Assembly (NCBI RefSeq): GCF_019457885.1
Contig: NZ_JAHZST010000023.1
Span: 1-52,505 of the forward strand
Direction: 5' to 3'
Origin: Shewanella nanhaiensis
GTDB taxonomy: Bacteria; Pseudomonadota; Gammaproteobacteria; Enterobacterales; Shewanellaceae
Length of the DNA: 52,505 bases
Below the pieces are notes generated by a model that did not search any database, was not told the origin of the DNA, and saw nothing but the letters and a program-made list of their open reading frames with translations. This document shows, piece by piece, positions 23,480 through 33,900 of this stretch; position 1 is the stretch's first letter; the number at the start of each line of letters is the position of its first letter. The translations under genes were made by a program, and so were the position numbers.

Positions 23480-24385
23480 ATGACGGTAACAATGTCAGCA
23501 TTAAACGGATTACTCTCCTCCTTTCACCTCAATGCAACTATCTTTCACCGCTCACTCGTCTGCGATCCCTGGAGTACTGATACCTCAGGCTCAGGGCTTG
23601 CTAGCTTTCATCTCATCAGCTCGGGCAAAGCTTTTCTTTTTTGTGATGACTATCAAGCAGAGCCTTTAACGGCTGGCGATCTGGTGATCTTTCCCCATGA
23701 CTCCCCCCATATCATCAGCCATAGCCCAGATAAACAAACAGCAAAAGCAACTGACGGCTTTGTCTCTTACCCATTTAGCGACAAGACGCCTCACTCTGCT
23801 GGGTTAATGTGTGGCTATTTCGACTTTAAAGAGGACTGTTCGCACCCTGTGATTGCCCAGCTTCCCTCCTGCATTTTGATAAAGTCACAACAAAACCATG
23901 GTGTGTTAGCCGGTATTATTGAGAGCCTGATTTTAGAGGTCTCACTCGGTGCTCAAGCCAGCGATATCATTCTCTCTCGCCTTTGTGAAGTCTTCTTTCT
24001 CAGCCTATTACGGCAACTTTCTACTAAAGATAATACTCAAATTGGCCTTTTTCGCGCCCTACAGGATACTAAGATGGCGAAGGTCCTTCAGGCCATAGAT
24101 AATAATTTAGCTGCGCCATGGGATCTGAACTCACTCGCTAATATTGGCGGATACTCCCGAGCTAGCTTTATTAACCACTTTAAACACTATCTGGACAGCA
24201 CTCCGCAGGAGTACCTCTCACAATTAAGATTAACTAAAGCGAAGAAACAACTCATTAGGGGTGATGCTGTACTAAAAGTTGCGTTAGATGTGGGTTATAG
24301 CAATGATGTATCATTTGCTAAGGCTTTTAAACGCTACTTTGGTTACGGACCAGGAGCATGCAGGGCTAACAACAGTTCCAGTTAA
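23480..24385 (+). CDS. AraC family regulator with cupin-type N-terminal domain
   Basis: 301 residues. The N-terminal half (about 15-150) is a cupin sensor (FHLISSGKAFLFCDD, LTAGDLVIFPHDSPHII). The C-terminal half is an AraC double HTH (WDLNSLANIGGYSRASFINHFKHYLDSTPQEYLSQLRLTKAK and VALDVGYSNDVSFAKAFKRYFGYGPGACR). It diverges from the cupredoxin-like gene and is followed 21 nt later by an OsmC-type gene, so it may regulate either. GGAG is very close to the first ATG; ATG 23492 is an alternative. Confidence 0.88.
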   Translation: MTVTMSALNGLLSSFHLNATIFHRSLVCDPWSTDTSGSGLASFHLISSGKAFLFCDDYQAEPLTAGDLVIFPHDSPHIISHSPDKQTAKATDGFVSYPFSDKTPHSAGLMCGYFDFKEDCSHPVIAQLPSCILIKSQQNHGVLAGIIESLILEVSLGAQASDIILSRLCEVFFLSLLRQLSTKDNTQIGLFRALQDTKMAKVLQAIDNNLAAPWDLNSLANIGGYSRASFINHFKHYLDSTPQEYLSQLRLTKAKKQLIRGDAVLKVALDVGYSNDVSFAKAFKRYFGYGPGACRANNSSS

Positions 24386-24406
24386 TCATACATTTAAGGA
24401 GTCGTC

Positions 24407-24847
24407 ATGAGCTTCTCAGTCATCACCCAATGGAGCACTCAAGTGAGCATTGAGGGTGAATTTAATCGAGACCACAGCGTGACATTTGGTAGTGGACAAA
24501 CAGTACAGGCTTCATCTGCCCCAGAATATAAAGGCAATCAGGAGAGGGTCAATCCGGAGGAGCAGCTACTTGCTGCACTCTCGTCCTGCCATATGCTCAC
24601 TTTCCTCACCATCGCACACCTAAAGCGTTTACCGGTACAAACGTATATCGATAACGCCAGTGCCATTTTAGGGAAGAATGCAGCAGGAAAAATAGCGATA
24701 GTGAAGTTAGTACTAAAACCGGAGATCGTCTTTCAATCAGGCGTCGATGTCTCAGCTGAAGTATTAGAAAAAATCCACGAAAAAGCACACGCAAACTGCT
24801 TTATCGCCAATAGCCTCTCACCTGAGATTGAGGTTATCTACTCATAG
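24407..24847 (+). CDS. OsmC/Ohr family protein
   Basis: 146 residues, OsmC fold. The two redox cysteines of the peroxidase site are C60 in LSSCHMLTFL and the one in AHANCFIANS (about 130). It probably reduces organic hydroperoxides; the general OsmC subgroup is more likely than Ohr since the N terminus (SVITQWSTQVSIEGEFNRDHSVTFGSG) is YhfA/OsmC-like. Excellent AAGGAG. Probably co-transcribed with the AraC regulator. Confidence 0.87.
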   Translation: MSFSVITQWSTQVSIEGEFNRDHSVTFGSGQTVQASSAPEYKGNQERVNPEEQLLAALSSCHMLTFLTIAHLKRLPVQTYIDNASAILGKNAAGKIAIVKLVLKPEIVFQSGVDVSAEVLEKIHEKAHANCFIANSLSPEIEVIYS

Positions 24848-24863
24848 TCTAGAGCAAGCTCCT

Positions 24864-25883
24864 CTAACCTTGGAACTTGCTCTTAATCTCCAAAATATCA
24901 TCGATACAAGCGATAAAAAGCGTCACCAGTGAAGGGTCGAAATGTCGACCCGATTCCTCTTTAAGCAGCCCTAACGCTTCATCAACACTCCATGCAGGCT
25001 TATAGGGACGAATGCTAGTCAATGCATCAAACACATCTGCAATAGCAACGATACGTCCCACCATAGGGATAGCTTCACCTTTTAAGCCATAGGGGTAACC
25101 TGAGCCATCCCATTTTTCATGGTGTGATAGAGCAACAGTGCGCGCAATACTGAGCATCTCGGAGCTATCGTCACCTAAGATCTCGGCGCCAATCTCTGCA
25201 TGAGTGAGCATCACCTGCCACTCATCCTCATCCAGTTTCCCCTGTTTTTGCAAAATAGAATCAGGAATACCTATCTTACCAACATCGTGCATTGGCGCCG
25301 CCACTCTTAATGTCTCGGCATCTTTCTCACTCACTCCGGTGGCTAAGGCCAGTACATAGGTGTAATGGCTCATTCGGATAACATGCATTCCCGTTTCGTT
25401 ATCTTTATACTCGGCAGCTCGCCCTAGTCTTTGCACCACTTTTAATTGGTTATCAGATATCTCTTGAGTCTTCTCTAGCACCTTCCTATCAAGCTCACGG
25501 TTTTGATTATAAAGAGCTAAGTGTGTCTTCACTCTCGAAAGCACAATGGCTGGGCTGATAGGTTTACTGATGTAATCCACGGCCCCCAGTTCAAAGCCTT
25601 TCACCTCATCCTCCTGAGCTATCTTAGCTGTAACAAAGATAATAGGGATATGGCGGGTACTATGATCCTCTTTTAACTGCCTACACACCTCATAACCATC
25701 AATACCATCCATCATTACATCCAGTAAAATGAGATCGGGAGGCGAAGGGGAACGGGTAATTTTCAGCGCGATCTCACCATTTCTTGCTACTTTGACTTTA
25801 TAGAGATCGCGTAAAACACCTGCTAATACATCGATATTTTCAGGTGTATCATCAACCACCAGCACTGTCGCCTTCTCAACCAT
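24864..25883 (-). CDS. Response regulator with HD-GYP c-di-GMP phosphodiesterase domain
   Basis: About 339 residues. REC domain 1-120 with phospho-acceptor D55 in LILLDVMMDG and K in SKPIS; then HD-GYP domain with MHDVGKIGIPD, the HHEKWDGSGYPYGL signature and IADVFDALT. RpfG-like: phosphorylation should control cleavage of c-di-GMP. A GTG at 25895 is possible, but ATG 25883 gives a canonical REC start. Only about 23 nt downstream of the hybrid kinase gene, so it is the natural partner. Confidence 0.93.
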   Translation of the reverse strand: MVEKATVLVVDDTPENIDVLAGVLRDLYKVKVARNGEIALKITRSPSPPDLILLDVMMDGIDGYEVCRQLKEDHSTRHIPIIFVTAKIAQEDEVKGFELGAVDYISKPISPAIVLSRVKTHLALYNQNRELDRKVLEKTQEISDNQLKVVQRLGRAAEYKDNETGMHVIRMSHYTYVLALATGVSEKDAETLRVAAPMHDVGKIGIPDSILQKQGKLDEDEWQVMLTHAEIGAEILGDDSSEMLSIARTVALSHHEKWDGSGYPYGLKGEAIPMVGRIVAIADVFDALTSIRPYKPAWSVDEALGLLKEESGRHFDPSLVTLFIACIDDILEIKSKFQG

Positions 25884-25906
25884 ACTCTTATCCACTCTTG
25901 ATATCC

Positions 25907-28900
25907 TTAATCCAGCTTCTCATTTAGTGACGATAACATTGAGGCAACCACAGCTCTTGCAGCTTCAAAATCATAGTTTTCTATCTGCTTACTCAGCTCA
26001 TTAAACGCTTTATCTAAACTCCCACCTTTTAGAAAATATAGTTCATCGAAGATAAAGTCTCCCACTTCAGCCTCATAGTTCTCTAACATGGTATCCAATC
26101 TGTTCAACTTATCTCTCACTTCACCCTCTGACAAGTTATCCTCTGATGATTGACTCGCCTCAGCTTCACTGAAACCATCAAAATAACCAGCCAGCTCACT
26201 CCTAACCTCTACCAATTGAGCTTTGACCTTCTCAAGCTGAGCGTTAAGCGCCACCATCTCAGTGTCAGCTGTGCTGTGCTGCTTAACACACGACTCTAAG
26301 TGAACAGCCTCAGTGGCCAAATCTGTCGCCCCTATGGTGCCTGCAACCCCTTTTAAGGTATGGACAACTCTCTCAGCAGCAATAAGATCTGCCTGGGCTA
26401 AAGCCTGCATTAAATCACTTTCAAATGAGTCAGTTGAGCCGTTAAAGCGCTTAAGTACTTTACGGTACAGCGCACCATCCCCTTGTGTTCGCTCTAAGCC
26501 AGACTTGGCATCTATGCTCTTAAACTGGAACATTTCGATATCAGATCCGTGTTCCCTGTTAACATTTACCGCTATATCATCTTGAACTCTCACTGGGTGT
26601 TCCGGCTTAATAGAGTTCGCCATTGTGATAAAGGTATTTTGAACGTTTATCGGCTTTGAGATGTGATCTGTCATGCCACAGCCAATAGCCTTCTCTCTAT
26701 CTCCCGCCATTGCATTAGCTGTCATGGCAATGATTGGCAGAGCTGATAGTCCCTCTATCTCTCTTATCTTCTTCGTTGCTGTGTATCCATCCATGACAGG
26801 CATCTGACAATCCATTAACACACCATCAAATGACTCCTTACGCAAACAATCGATGGCCTCCAGTCCATTGACGGCCACAACAGAGGTGATCTGGTTGTTT
26901 GAGAGCAGGTCGACAATCAACTCCCTATTTAAATCGTTATCTTCGGCAATTAAGATATGCGCCCCGGCAAGCTGCTTTAACGCAGCGCGATACATCATCT
27001 CTTTTGCAGAGCTCTTACTGCGCTTATTGACCTCTCTGCCTAAAGACTCAAGAATGGTATTAAGCAGGTGTGAGGAGGTAATAGGCTTAGTTAACACGCC
27101 GGAAAAATTGACCCCTTGGGATAGATTGATTAACTCCTCTCTACCATAGGCGGTCACCATTAACACTTTAGGTTTTTCTGCGATTAACAATGACTCTTGA
27201 ATAGCCCTAGCCGTATCAACACCGCTCATGCCTGGCATCTTCCAGTCCAGAAGCACCACTTGGTACGAGGCTCCCTTCTGCTCAAGTAGTGCCATCGCCT
27301 GTTGGCCATTCGCCGCTAACGAGTATGAGATCCCATGCCCCTCTAGCATATTGGCGAAGATCTCCCTAGCATTGGCATTATCATCCACAACAAGCACATG
27401 AATATTCTCAAGGGAAACCTTATCAAATTCAGGAGTTTCAAGTGCTGAAGCTGGTGTTAAAGGCAGAATAAACTTGAAACAGCTTCCCACGCCCTCCTCG
27501 CTCTCAAAACTGATAACGCCCCCCATAAGCTCGACCAAGTTTTGACTAATCACTAAGCCTAAGCCCGTGCCGCCATGCTTACGGGTCGTGGATGAATCAG
27601 CCTGTGAAAATGCCTTAAACAGCTTTAACTGCTGCTCCTTTGACATCCCAATACCTGTGTCTGAGATCTCAAAGGCCAGCTCTATATTGGCTTGATTGGT
27701 GGAGTGAGCGTACACCTTGATCTGTACCTCTCCCTGTTCAGTAAACTTAATCGCATTGTTACTCAAGTTAGTGAGCACTTGTGATAAACGCAGGGGATCA
27801 CCGTTAAAATAGGAGGGTAAAGTGGACTCAGTATTAAATAGCAGTTCAATCCCTTTATCTTTTGCTTTAAAGCCGACAAGATCGCTGACATCTTCAAGGA
27901 CATCCTCCAAAGAGAAGTCGATTTTTTCAATATCTAACTTACCCGCCTCTATCTTAGAGAAATCGAGAATGTCGTTAATAATCCCCAGTAAAGACTCAGC
28001 TGAACGATTCACTTTATCGATATAATTTCGCTGTTTCCTATCAAGATCTGTCTCTAACGCAAGATGAGACATGCCAATAATGGCATTCATCGGGGTTCTG
28101 ATCTCATGGCTCATGTTGGCAAGAAAGTCACTCTTAGCCCGATTGGCACTGTCAGCTTTCTGCTTGGACAGCTCCAGCTCCTTCTCCAACTGTTTGGCGG
28201 CATCAATATTCACATTGATGCCACTGATCCTTATCGCCCGCCCTTGATTATCACGCTCAAACACCTTGCCGACACTTAACATCCACTCATATTGGCCCGA
28301 ATGATTAAGTAGCCTAAGCTCTTGACGGTAGATCTCTTCGTCCCCAGTAATATGAGCTTCAATTAGCTCAGTATAAAGTTCACGATCATCGGGGTGGATC
28401 AAGCCAAGCCAAGTTTTGTTACCACTTTTTAATTCAGACCACTTATCGTTACTGATGCAGAGATCACCCATCTCATAGCCCAGCATAGTCACACAGACAT
28501 GGTTAATCAGCACCTTGCCCTCTAACGGAAAAGAGTCCCACATACCAAGCTGGGCACTACTGGATGCGACATCGAGACGCTCCTCTGACTCGTGTAGCTT
28601 TAATTCACTGCTTTTCTGCTCGGTAATATCAAAAATACTGACATCAAGATACTCTGCACTCCCCGAAGCATTAACGGAGAAAAGCGCACGAAACTGCACA
28701 TAACGTTCGACATTAGAAGCATTAATGATCCTAACATCTGCTCTTAAAGAGGAACCATCTAAGCGACTAGACTCCATCTGTAAATTAAACTCATCCACAT
28801 CGGCTGGGTGTATCAGATCAAACAGGTTAACTTTAGGCGAACCCCCTAAGAAAAACTCAATCTCATAACCGGTTATCTGGGCCATCTTTGGACTGGTATA

Positions 28901-30655
28901 GAGCATCTCTGAGGTGCGCCAGTCTTTACTTAATCTATATCTAAATACGGCACCTTGGATATTACTGACCATAGAGCTAAACTGAGCCTGATTATATTTC
29001 AGCTCTTTTCGTACCAACTCTCTTTGCGTCACATCCAGCAATGAGAGGCGAATATCCTCAAGCTTACCCTGCTCATCTAGCTTAGAGATCACTGTCATAG
29101 AGGCGAACTTTTTCTGTTTATCATCCCTGAAAAGCTCAACCCTAATGTCTGAGGTCACCTCACCAGAGAGCACATGATCAAGTAACTCTTGAGTAAACTC
29201 TTCGCTGTGCTTAATGACATCATTAAACTTAAGATGAGAAAAATCCTCACGCTCTCGACCCGTTAACTGAGCAAAAGCTAGGTTGTGTTTGATAAAGTTC
29301 CCCTCAATGTCCAACGACGCATAAGCCACCGGTGAGTGCTCATAGAGGTCCCACAAACGAGTCTCCCTCTCCTGCAGCTCCAAAGTGCGGGTATTCACTC
29401 TATCTTCAAGTTTCTCGTTGACCGCTTTGAGCTGCTCATGGATTCTGCGCCCTACCCAAACTGAGCCCATAAAGATGATACAGACGAGTAAGACCACCAC
29501 AGCAAACATGCTGTAAACAATTCGCTGAAAACTGGTGTAGTTTTTTCTGGCCTCTTTTAGAGTGAGTTCAGATACGATGCCAAAGCCATATTTATCGCTC
29601 CAGCGCCATGCACCGATAACCTTATCCCCCTTAAAATCGATATAGCCCGTGAAATCCTCGCCATCTAAATGGTCACGGATCTGCTTGGCACTCTCTGTAA
29701 GGTAGATCTGATCACTTGAACTAGGAGAGATCCCCGCAGCTTCATAACTGCTTTTGGGAATTTGAGAGATGAGGTTCAATACTGATGTTTGCCCCTTTTT
29801 CAATAATCCAAGGTCAACCAGCTTGCTGTTAAAGCGACTCTCGGTTAATAAGCGACCACGATCATCGACAAAATATGAATCTCCAGTTTCCCCAACATGA
29901 GCACTACTGGTCAGTTTTGAGAACTCTTTATAGGGGTTAATGCGCAGCGCCAGCACCGCGGGAATAGTGCCATTAACGAACTCAATAGGGCTCATTACAA
30001 ACATGGTTGGAGTGTTCTTATTGAAGCTACCATCGGGAGTTTCAAGCTCAACATCTGAGTGCATCGGCGGGGTTATCACTATCTCGCCATTAAAAGCACT
30101 GGCCAAAAGCTCCGGGTATTTGGTCTGAACAATATTGATCAACCCTAAGTTTGCATCTCGGTTTGACGCAAGGTTTATCCCATCTGGTGCGATAATAAAA
30201 AAACCCATGGTGCCAAACGGCTTACTGTAACGAAAATAAGCGGAGCGGGCCCACTCCACATCAGAGTCGAGCAGTAAGCTCTCCCTGTCTCTCGGCGCAT
30301 GGAGCAGATCCTCCACATGGCTATGAAGTATGGGATTAAACGCGACACTTAAGATCCTATCTTCCCATCCCGATACCCAAGCTTCAATCGCTGCATCGGC
30401 AACATCAACGACCCCTAACAGGGACTGGCCGCTCTTCTCTCGGTCATTTTTGTCCGCAACAATCAGTCCAATCTTGGCGATAAGAAAGATGATGGTGACA
30501 AAAATAATCACCCCCGCCCCCGCTAAACGACCGTAGCGTGCGTAACCAGAAAATTTCTCTTTATCTTTAATCGTTAATAAACGCAAACGCCAAAACACAA
30601 CACAAAGCGCAAGTAACATGACCACAAGTAAGGCAATTTGAAGCAACTTATCCAT
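25907..30655 (-). CDS. Hybrid sensor histidine kinase: Cache-PAS x3-HisKA-HATPase-REC-REC-Hpt
   Basis: About 1582 residues. Hydrophobic segments at the N terminus, a large periplasmic sensor region (about 80-380, dCache-like) and a transmembrane segment near 385-405. Three PAS regions follow, then HisKA with H850 in MSHEIRTPMNAIIG, HATPase_c (DTGIGMS, GTGLGLVIS), REC1 with D1137 (LLDWKMPG), REC2 with D1282 (LMDCQMPVMDG), and Hpt with H1432 (HTLKGVAG). A full phosphorelay in one chain. The frame opens at TTG 30712; ATG 30655 is preferred. Final relay target is probably the HD-GYP regulator next door. Confidence 0.92.
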   Translation of the reverse strand: MDKLLQIALLVVMLLALCVVFWRLRLLTIKDKEKFSGYARYGRLAGAGVIIFVTIIFLIAKIGLIVADKNDREKSGQSLLGVVDVADAAIEAWVSGWEDRILSVAFNPILHSHVEDLLHAPRDRESLLLDSDVEWARSAYFRYSKPFGTMGFFIIAPDGINLASNRDANLGLINIVQTKYPELLASAFNGEIVITPPMHSDVELETPDGSFNKNTPTMFVMSPIEFVNGTIPAVLALRINPYKEFSKLTSSAHVGETGDSYFVDDRGRLLTESRFNSKLVDLGLLKKGQTSVLNLISQIPKSSYEAAGISPSSSDQIYLTESAKQIRDHLDGEDFTGYIDFKGDKVIGAWRWSDKYGFGIVSELTLKEARKNYTSFQRIVYSMFAVVVLLVCIIFMGSVWVGRRIHEQLKAVNEKLEDRVNTRTLELQERETRLWDLYEHSPVAYASLDIEGNFIKHNLAFAQLTGREREDFSHLKFNDVIKHSEEFTQELLDHVLSGEVTSDIRVELFRDDKQKKFASMTVISKLDEQGKLEDIRLSLLDVTQRELVRKELKYNQAQFSSMVSNIQGAVFRYRLSKDWRTSEMLYTSPKMAQITGYEIEFFLGGSPKVNLFDLIHPADVDEFNLQMESSRLDGSSLRADVRIINASNVERYVQFRALFSVNASGSAEYLDVSIFDITEQKSSELKLHESEERLDVASSSAQLGMWDSFPLEGKVLINHVCVTMLGYEMGDLCISNDKWSELKSGNKTWLGLIHPDDRELYTELIEAHITGDEEIYRQELRLLNHSGQYEWMLSVGKVFERDNQGRAIRISGINVNIDAAKQLEKELELSKQKADSANRAKSDFLANMSHEIRTPMNAIIGMSHLALETDLDRKQRNYIDKVNRSAESLLGIINDILDFSKIEAGKLDIEKIDFSLEDVLEDVSDLVGFKAKDKGIELLFNTESTLPSYFNGDPLRLSQVLTNLSNNAIKFTEQGEVQIKVYAHSTNQANIELAFEISDTGIGMSKEQQLKLFKAFSQADSSTTRKHGGTGLGLVISQNLVELMGGVISFESEEGVGSCFKFILPLTPASALETPEFDKVSLENIHVLVVDDNANAREIFANMLEGHGISYSLAANGQQAMALLEQKGASYQVVLLDWKMPGMSGVDTARAIQESLLIAEKPKVLMVTAYGREELINLSQGVNFSGVLTKPITSSHLLNTILESLGREVNKRSKSSAKEMMYRAALKQLAGAHILIAEDNDLNRELIVDLLSNNQITSVVAVNGLEAIDCLRKESFDGVLMDCQMPVMDGYTATKKIREIEGLSALPIIAMTANAMAGDREKAIGCGMTDHISKPINVQNTFITMANSIKPEHPVRVQDDIAVNVNREHGSDIEMFQFKSIDAKSGLERTQGDGALYRKVLKRFNGSTDSFESDLMQALAQADLIAAERVVHTLKGVAGTIGATDLATEAVHLESCVKQHSTADTEMVALNAQLEKVKAQLVEVRSELAGYFDGFSEAEASQSSEDNLSEGEVRDKLNRLDTMLENYEAEVGDFIFDELYFLKGGSLDKAFNELSKQIENYDFEAARAVVASMLSSLNEKLD

Positions 30656-30854
30656 AGGGATACCCAAAAAAGAAAAAGCTACAGAGCCGCAAAGCGGCAT
30701 CACTAATATCAATCAAATACAATCAAATATACAAGAAATTTCCCCTCAGAGGGTACTTGAATATAAAAATTAAAGAGATATGCAGAATAATTAACTATTG
30801 AGAGCTGAATTTTCACTCTGATTTAGTGAAATATAGACGGGGATAATCAAAAAT

Positions 30855-30893
30855 GGGGGTTACAGGCCTGGGAACTGCTTGGCCGTAACCCCC
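30855..30893 (-). terminator. Terminator of the tricorn-like protease gene
   Basis: Arms GGGGGTTAC and GTAACCCCC, extended by inner GGCC pairing; ATTTTTGATT follows on the minus strand. The rest of 30656-30979 holds the kinase promoter region and no ORF. A GCCGC-TTT-GCGGC hairpin lies just before the kinase ATG. Confidence 0.7.
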
Positions 30894-30979
30894 TAATATG
30901 TTCATAACAGACGAGGTGAAGGTCTGCGTACAACATAAACGCTTACTTCAAACTGATACTCAGTTGAGTGGATCTCGGT

Positions 30980-33900
30980 CTACTTAATATCTTCGGCCAT
31001 CCCTTTAGCAGGAATAGGTTGAGCCTTCAGGGGAAGAACAGGCGCTTGTACCAGCTCCTCTTTGAGATAACTGATGGCACGCTCTAATTGAGCGTCGCGA
31101 CCTTTAAAGGTCGCATAGGGTAAGTTATCAACCTCAATATCAGGACTCACCCCACGCCCCTCCAGCACCCAACGTCCATCCATCGCATATTGAGGGTATT
31201 CGGCAACCCGAGCCATCCCTTTATCCGTTAATGAATTTCGGCCTGATAGCCAGACACCGGCTCCAGCAGTTTGCTTGCCAATAAGTGGAGCGATCCCGAG
31301 CGCCTTGACACCAGCAGAGAAGGTTTCACCGTCGGAATAGGTTAATTGATCGGTCAACACCACTAAATGTCCACGGAAAGTCTGCTGCATATTAGTACTA
31401 GGTGTTCCACGAGTTGGCTGCCAGAAAGCCCATGTTCTGCGCAGTAATTTCTCGATAATCCAACTATCGATATTACCGCCACGATTACGGCGAACATCAA
31501 TCACAAGACCCGCTTTATCGAAGTTTGCATAAAACTCACGAGCAAAGCTGGCAATATCACCACTGCCCATGGCATACAGGTGCAGATAACCAAACTCTCC
31601 GTCGCTGGCCTCACTCACTTTTTCAGCATTTGAATTAACCCAATCTAAATATCTAAGCTTGGCATCACGACTAGCAGACACAGGTTTAACTATGGTCTTG
31701 TGCTGTTTACTGCCGCGCTTGAGGGTCAGCAGCACCTGTTTTTTAGCCTGATTAGTTAAAAAACGAGTCACATCGGCGCGGTTTGTGATGCTCTTACCGT
31801 TAATCTCCACCAAGATATCACCGACTTTAGCGTCCACTCCAATCTGCGCCAGTGGGGCGGCTTGAGATGGCAACTCAGGATCGTTGGCATAGATATGAGT
31901 GATCTCTACTCCATTTTTTGTCTGTGCTAAACGAGCGCCAAGACTTGCCGCTTTTGCCATATCCTGATCTTTAGGAAGGTCGCCACCACGCACCTGAGAG
32001 TGCAGTGAGTCTAACTCGCCCATCATCTGTTTAAAGATATCATTGAGTTCATGTCGATCGGTTAATCTGTCCACCAATGGTTGATACTTTTGCTTTGTCG
32101 CTTGCCAGTCAAGACCGCGCATCTGCTTATCAAAGAAAGAGTCCCTGTGCATTAGCCAAGCATCTTCAAACATCTGCTGCCACTCAAGTGCAGGCTCTAT
32201 GGCTAACTGCCACGCTTGGGTCTGCACCTTAGCATTGGTCAACTTTTTAGGAAGCTTGTCAGCAGCATCGACGATCAACATATCTTGACCATCTTTGCTG
32301 TGCTTACGGATAAAGAGTTTCTTGCCATCGACTGAGAGACCAAAACTGCCAACATCCTCACTAAAGGTCTCAACCTTTGGTGATAAAGGGTCAAACTTAA
32401 CCACTTTAAGGGCTGGTACACTCTCTTTGCCCGAAGCCTGCTCAATAAAATAGAGGCCGTTATCGTTCACCTTAAGCGCAGAGTAGTTACCCGAAGCAAC
32501 TGGCACCTGCCATAAACGCTGACCCAGACCATTCCAATCGACTTTAACGTCCGCTGTGCCCGCTGCTTTGTCCTCTTTACCAACCGATCTTGTTTGGGTT
32601 AACTCATCAGGTTGACGAAATGGGAACTTGGCATCTTTATCTAAGGCTAAAGCAAATATTTCAGTACGCTTATCAAACATAGGGCCCATATTACGATCGC
32701 CCCAAGGCGAGGTAGGAGTTGAGCTAAATTGACGGTCTGAGAGAAAGTATAGCCATTGACCGTCAGGGCTAAATGCTGGTGCGTATGACTCATATTTATC
32801 ACTGGTTAAGGTTTCACTTCGATCATCATCCAATGAATAAAGCACTATTTGCGGCCTTGGTGTGCCTAACTCAAATTTGGTCACGGCGATGTATTGGCTA
32901 TCCCCCGACCAAACCACATCGGCATAGGGACCTAAGCCTTCGCCTTGAGTAATGATTTTTTTAGTGCGATTCCTTTTCAGGTCCAATAGCCAAAGGTCAC
33001 CATTGTAATCATCTGTCGCGATGTAACGACCATCGGGCGAAAGCTTAATCCCCATCCGCAGAGTCGTGCCATCTTTAGTTAACTGTTTTGCTCCCTGACT
33101 GCCATCGGCAGGAAAACGCCAGATCTCCTGCTCTCCCGATGCATCGCTTATCCCATACACCCAGTTTCCATCTGGACTCATCACAGCAGATCGCACTCGG
33201 CTGCTTCCAGGAAGTGCCAATTCAACTAGGCGAGAGCCATCGGTTCCCGCTATCGCAACATGACTTCTTGCCGTGATAACAACCTTATCCCCCTCAGGTG
33301 AAAGCTGAGTAGAGGTCGCATACTTCATCGGGCTATTGACCCAGTGAGCACGGCGATGGGGAAAGTCAGAAACCAGTTGAATATCCAGAGTGCGGCTCTC
33401 ATGATTACTCAGATCTAGCAACTTTATGTCAGCCCCTTGCTGAAACACTATCTTGCCTTTATCTAGACGCGCTCCACGAACCGACCACTCTTTAAAATCA
33501 CTGATCTGCTTGATATCACTGCCATCGAGTGCCATCGACCAGAAGTTATCATTGCCATCTGCATCACTGATAAAATAGAGACGGTTGTCCCACAACATAG
33601 GTTGACGAACAGAGCCTTGATGAGCACTAGTTAATAACTTCGCCTCTTGATCTGAGTTGAGCTTATAACGCCATAATTCGCCCTTAGCGCCACCACGATA
33701 GACCTTGGCATTATCTCCTGTGGTTTGTAGACCAAAACGCGTAAAGTAAAGGTACTCGCCCTTATCATCAATTGCCCCTTCAATGGCATCGGCCAGCGGC
33801 AGGTCTTGAGCCTCTAACGTCCCGGGGTTAACCGTTCTCAATACCCAGTAGTTAGCCGGACCAAAAGCATTATCAGTGGCGTAAAGCACTTTGCCATCAG

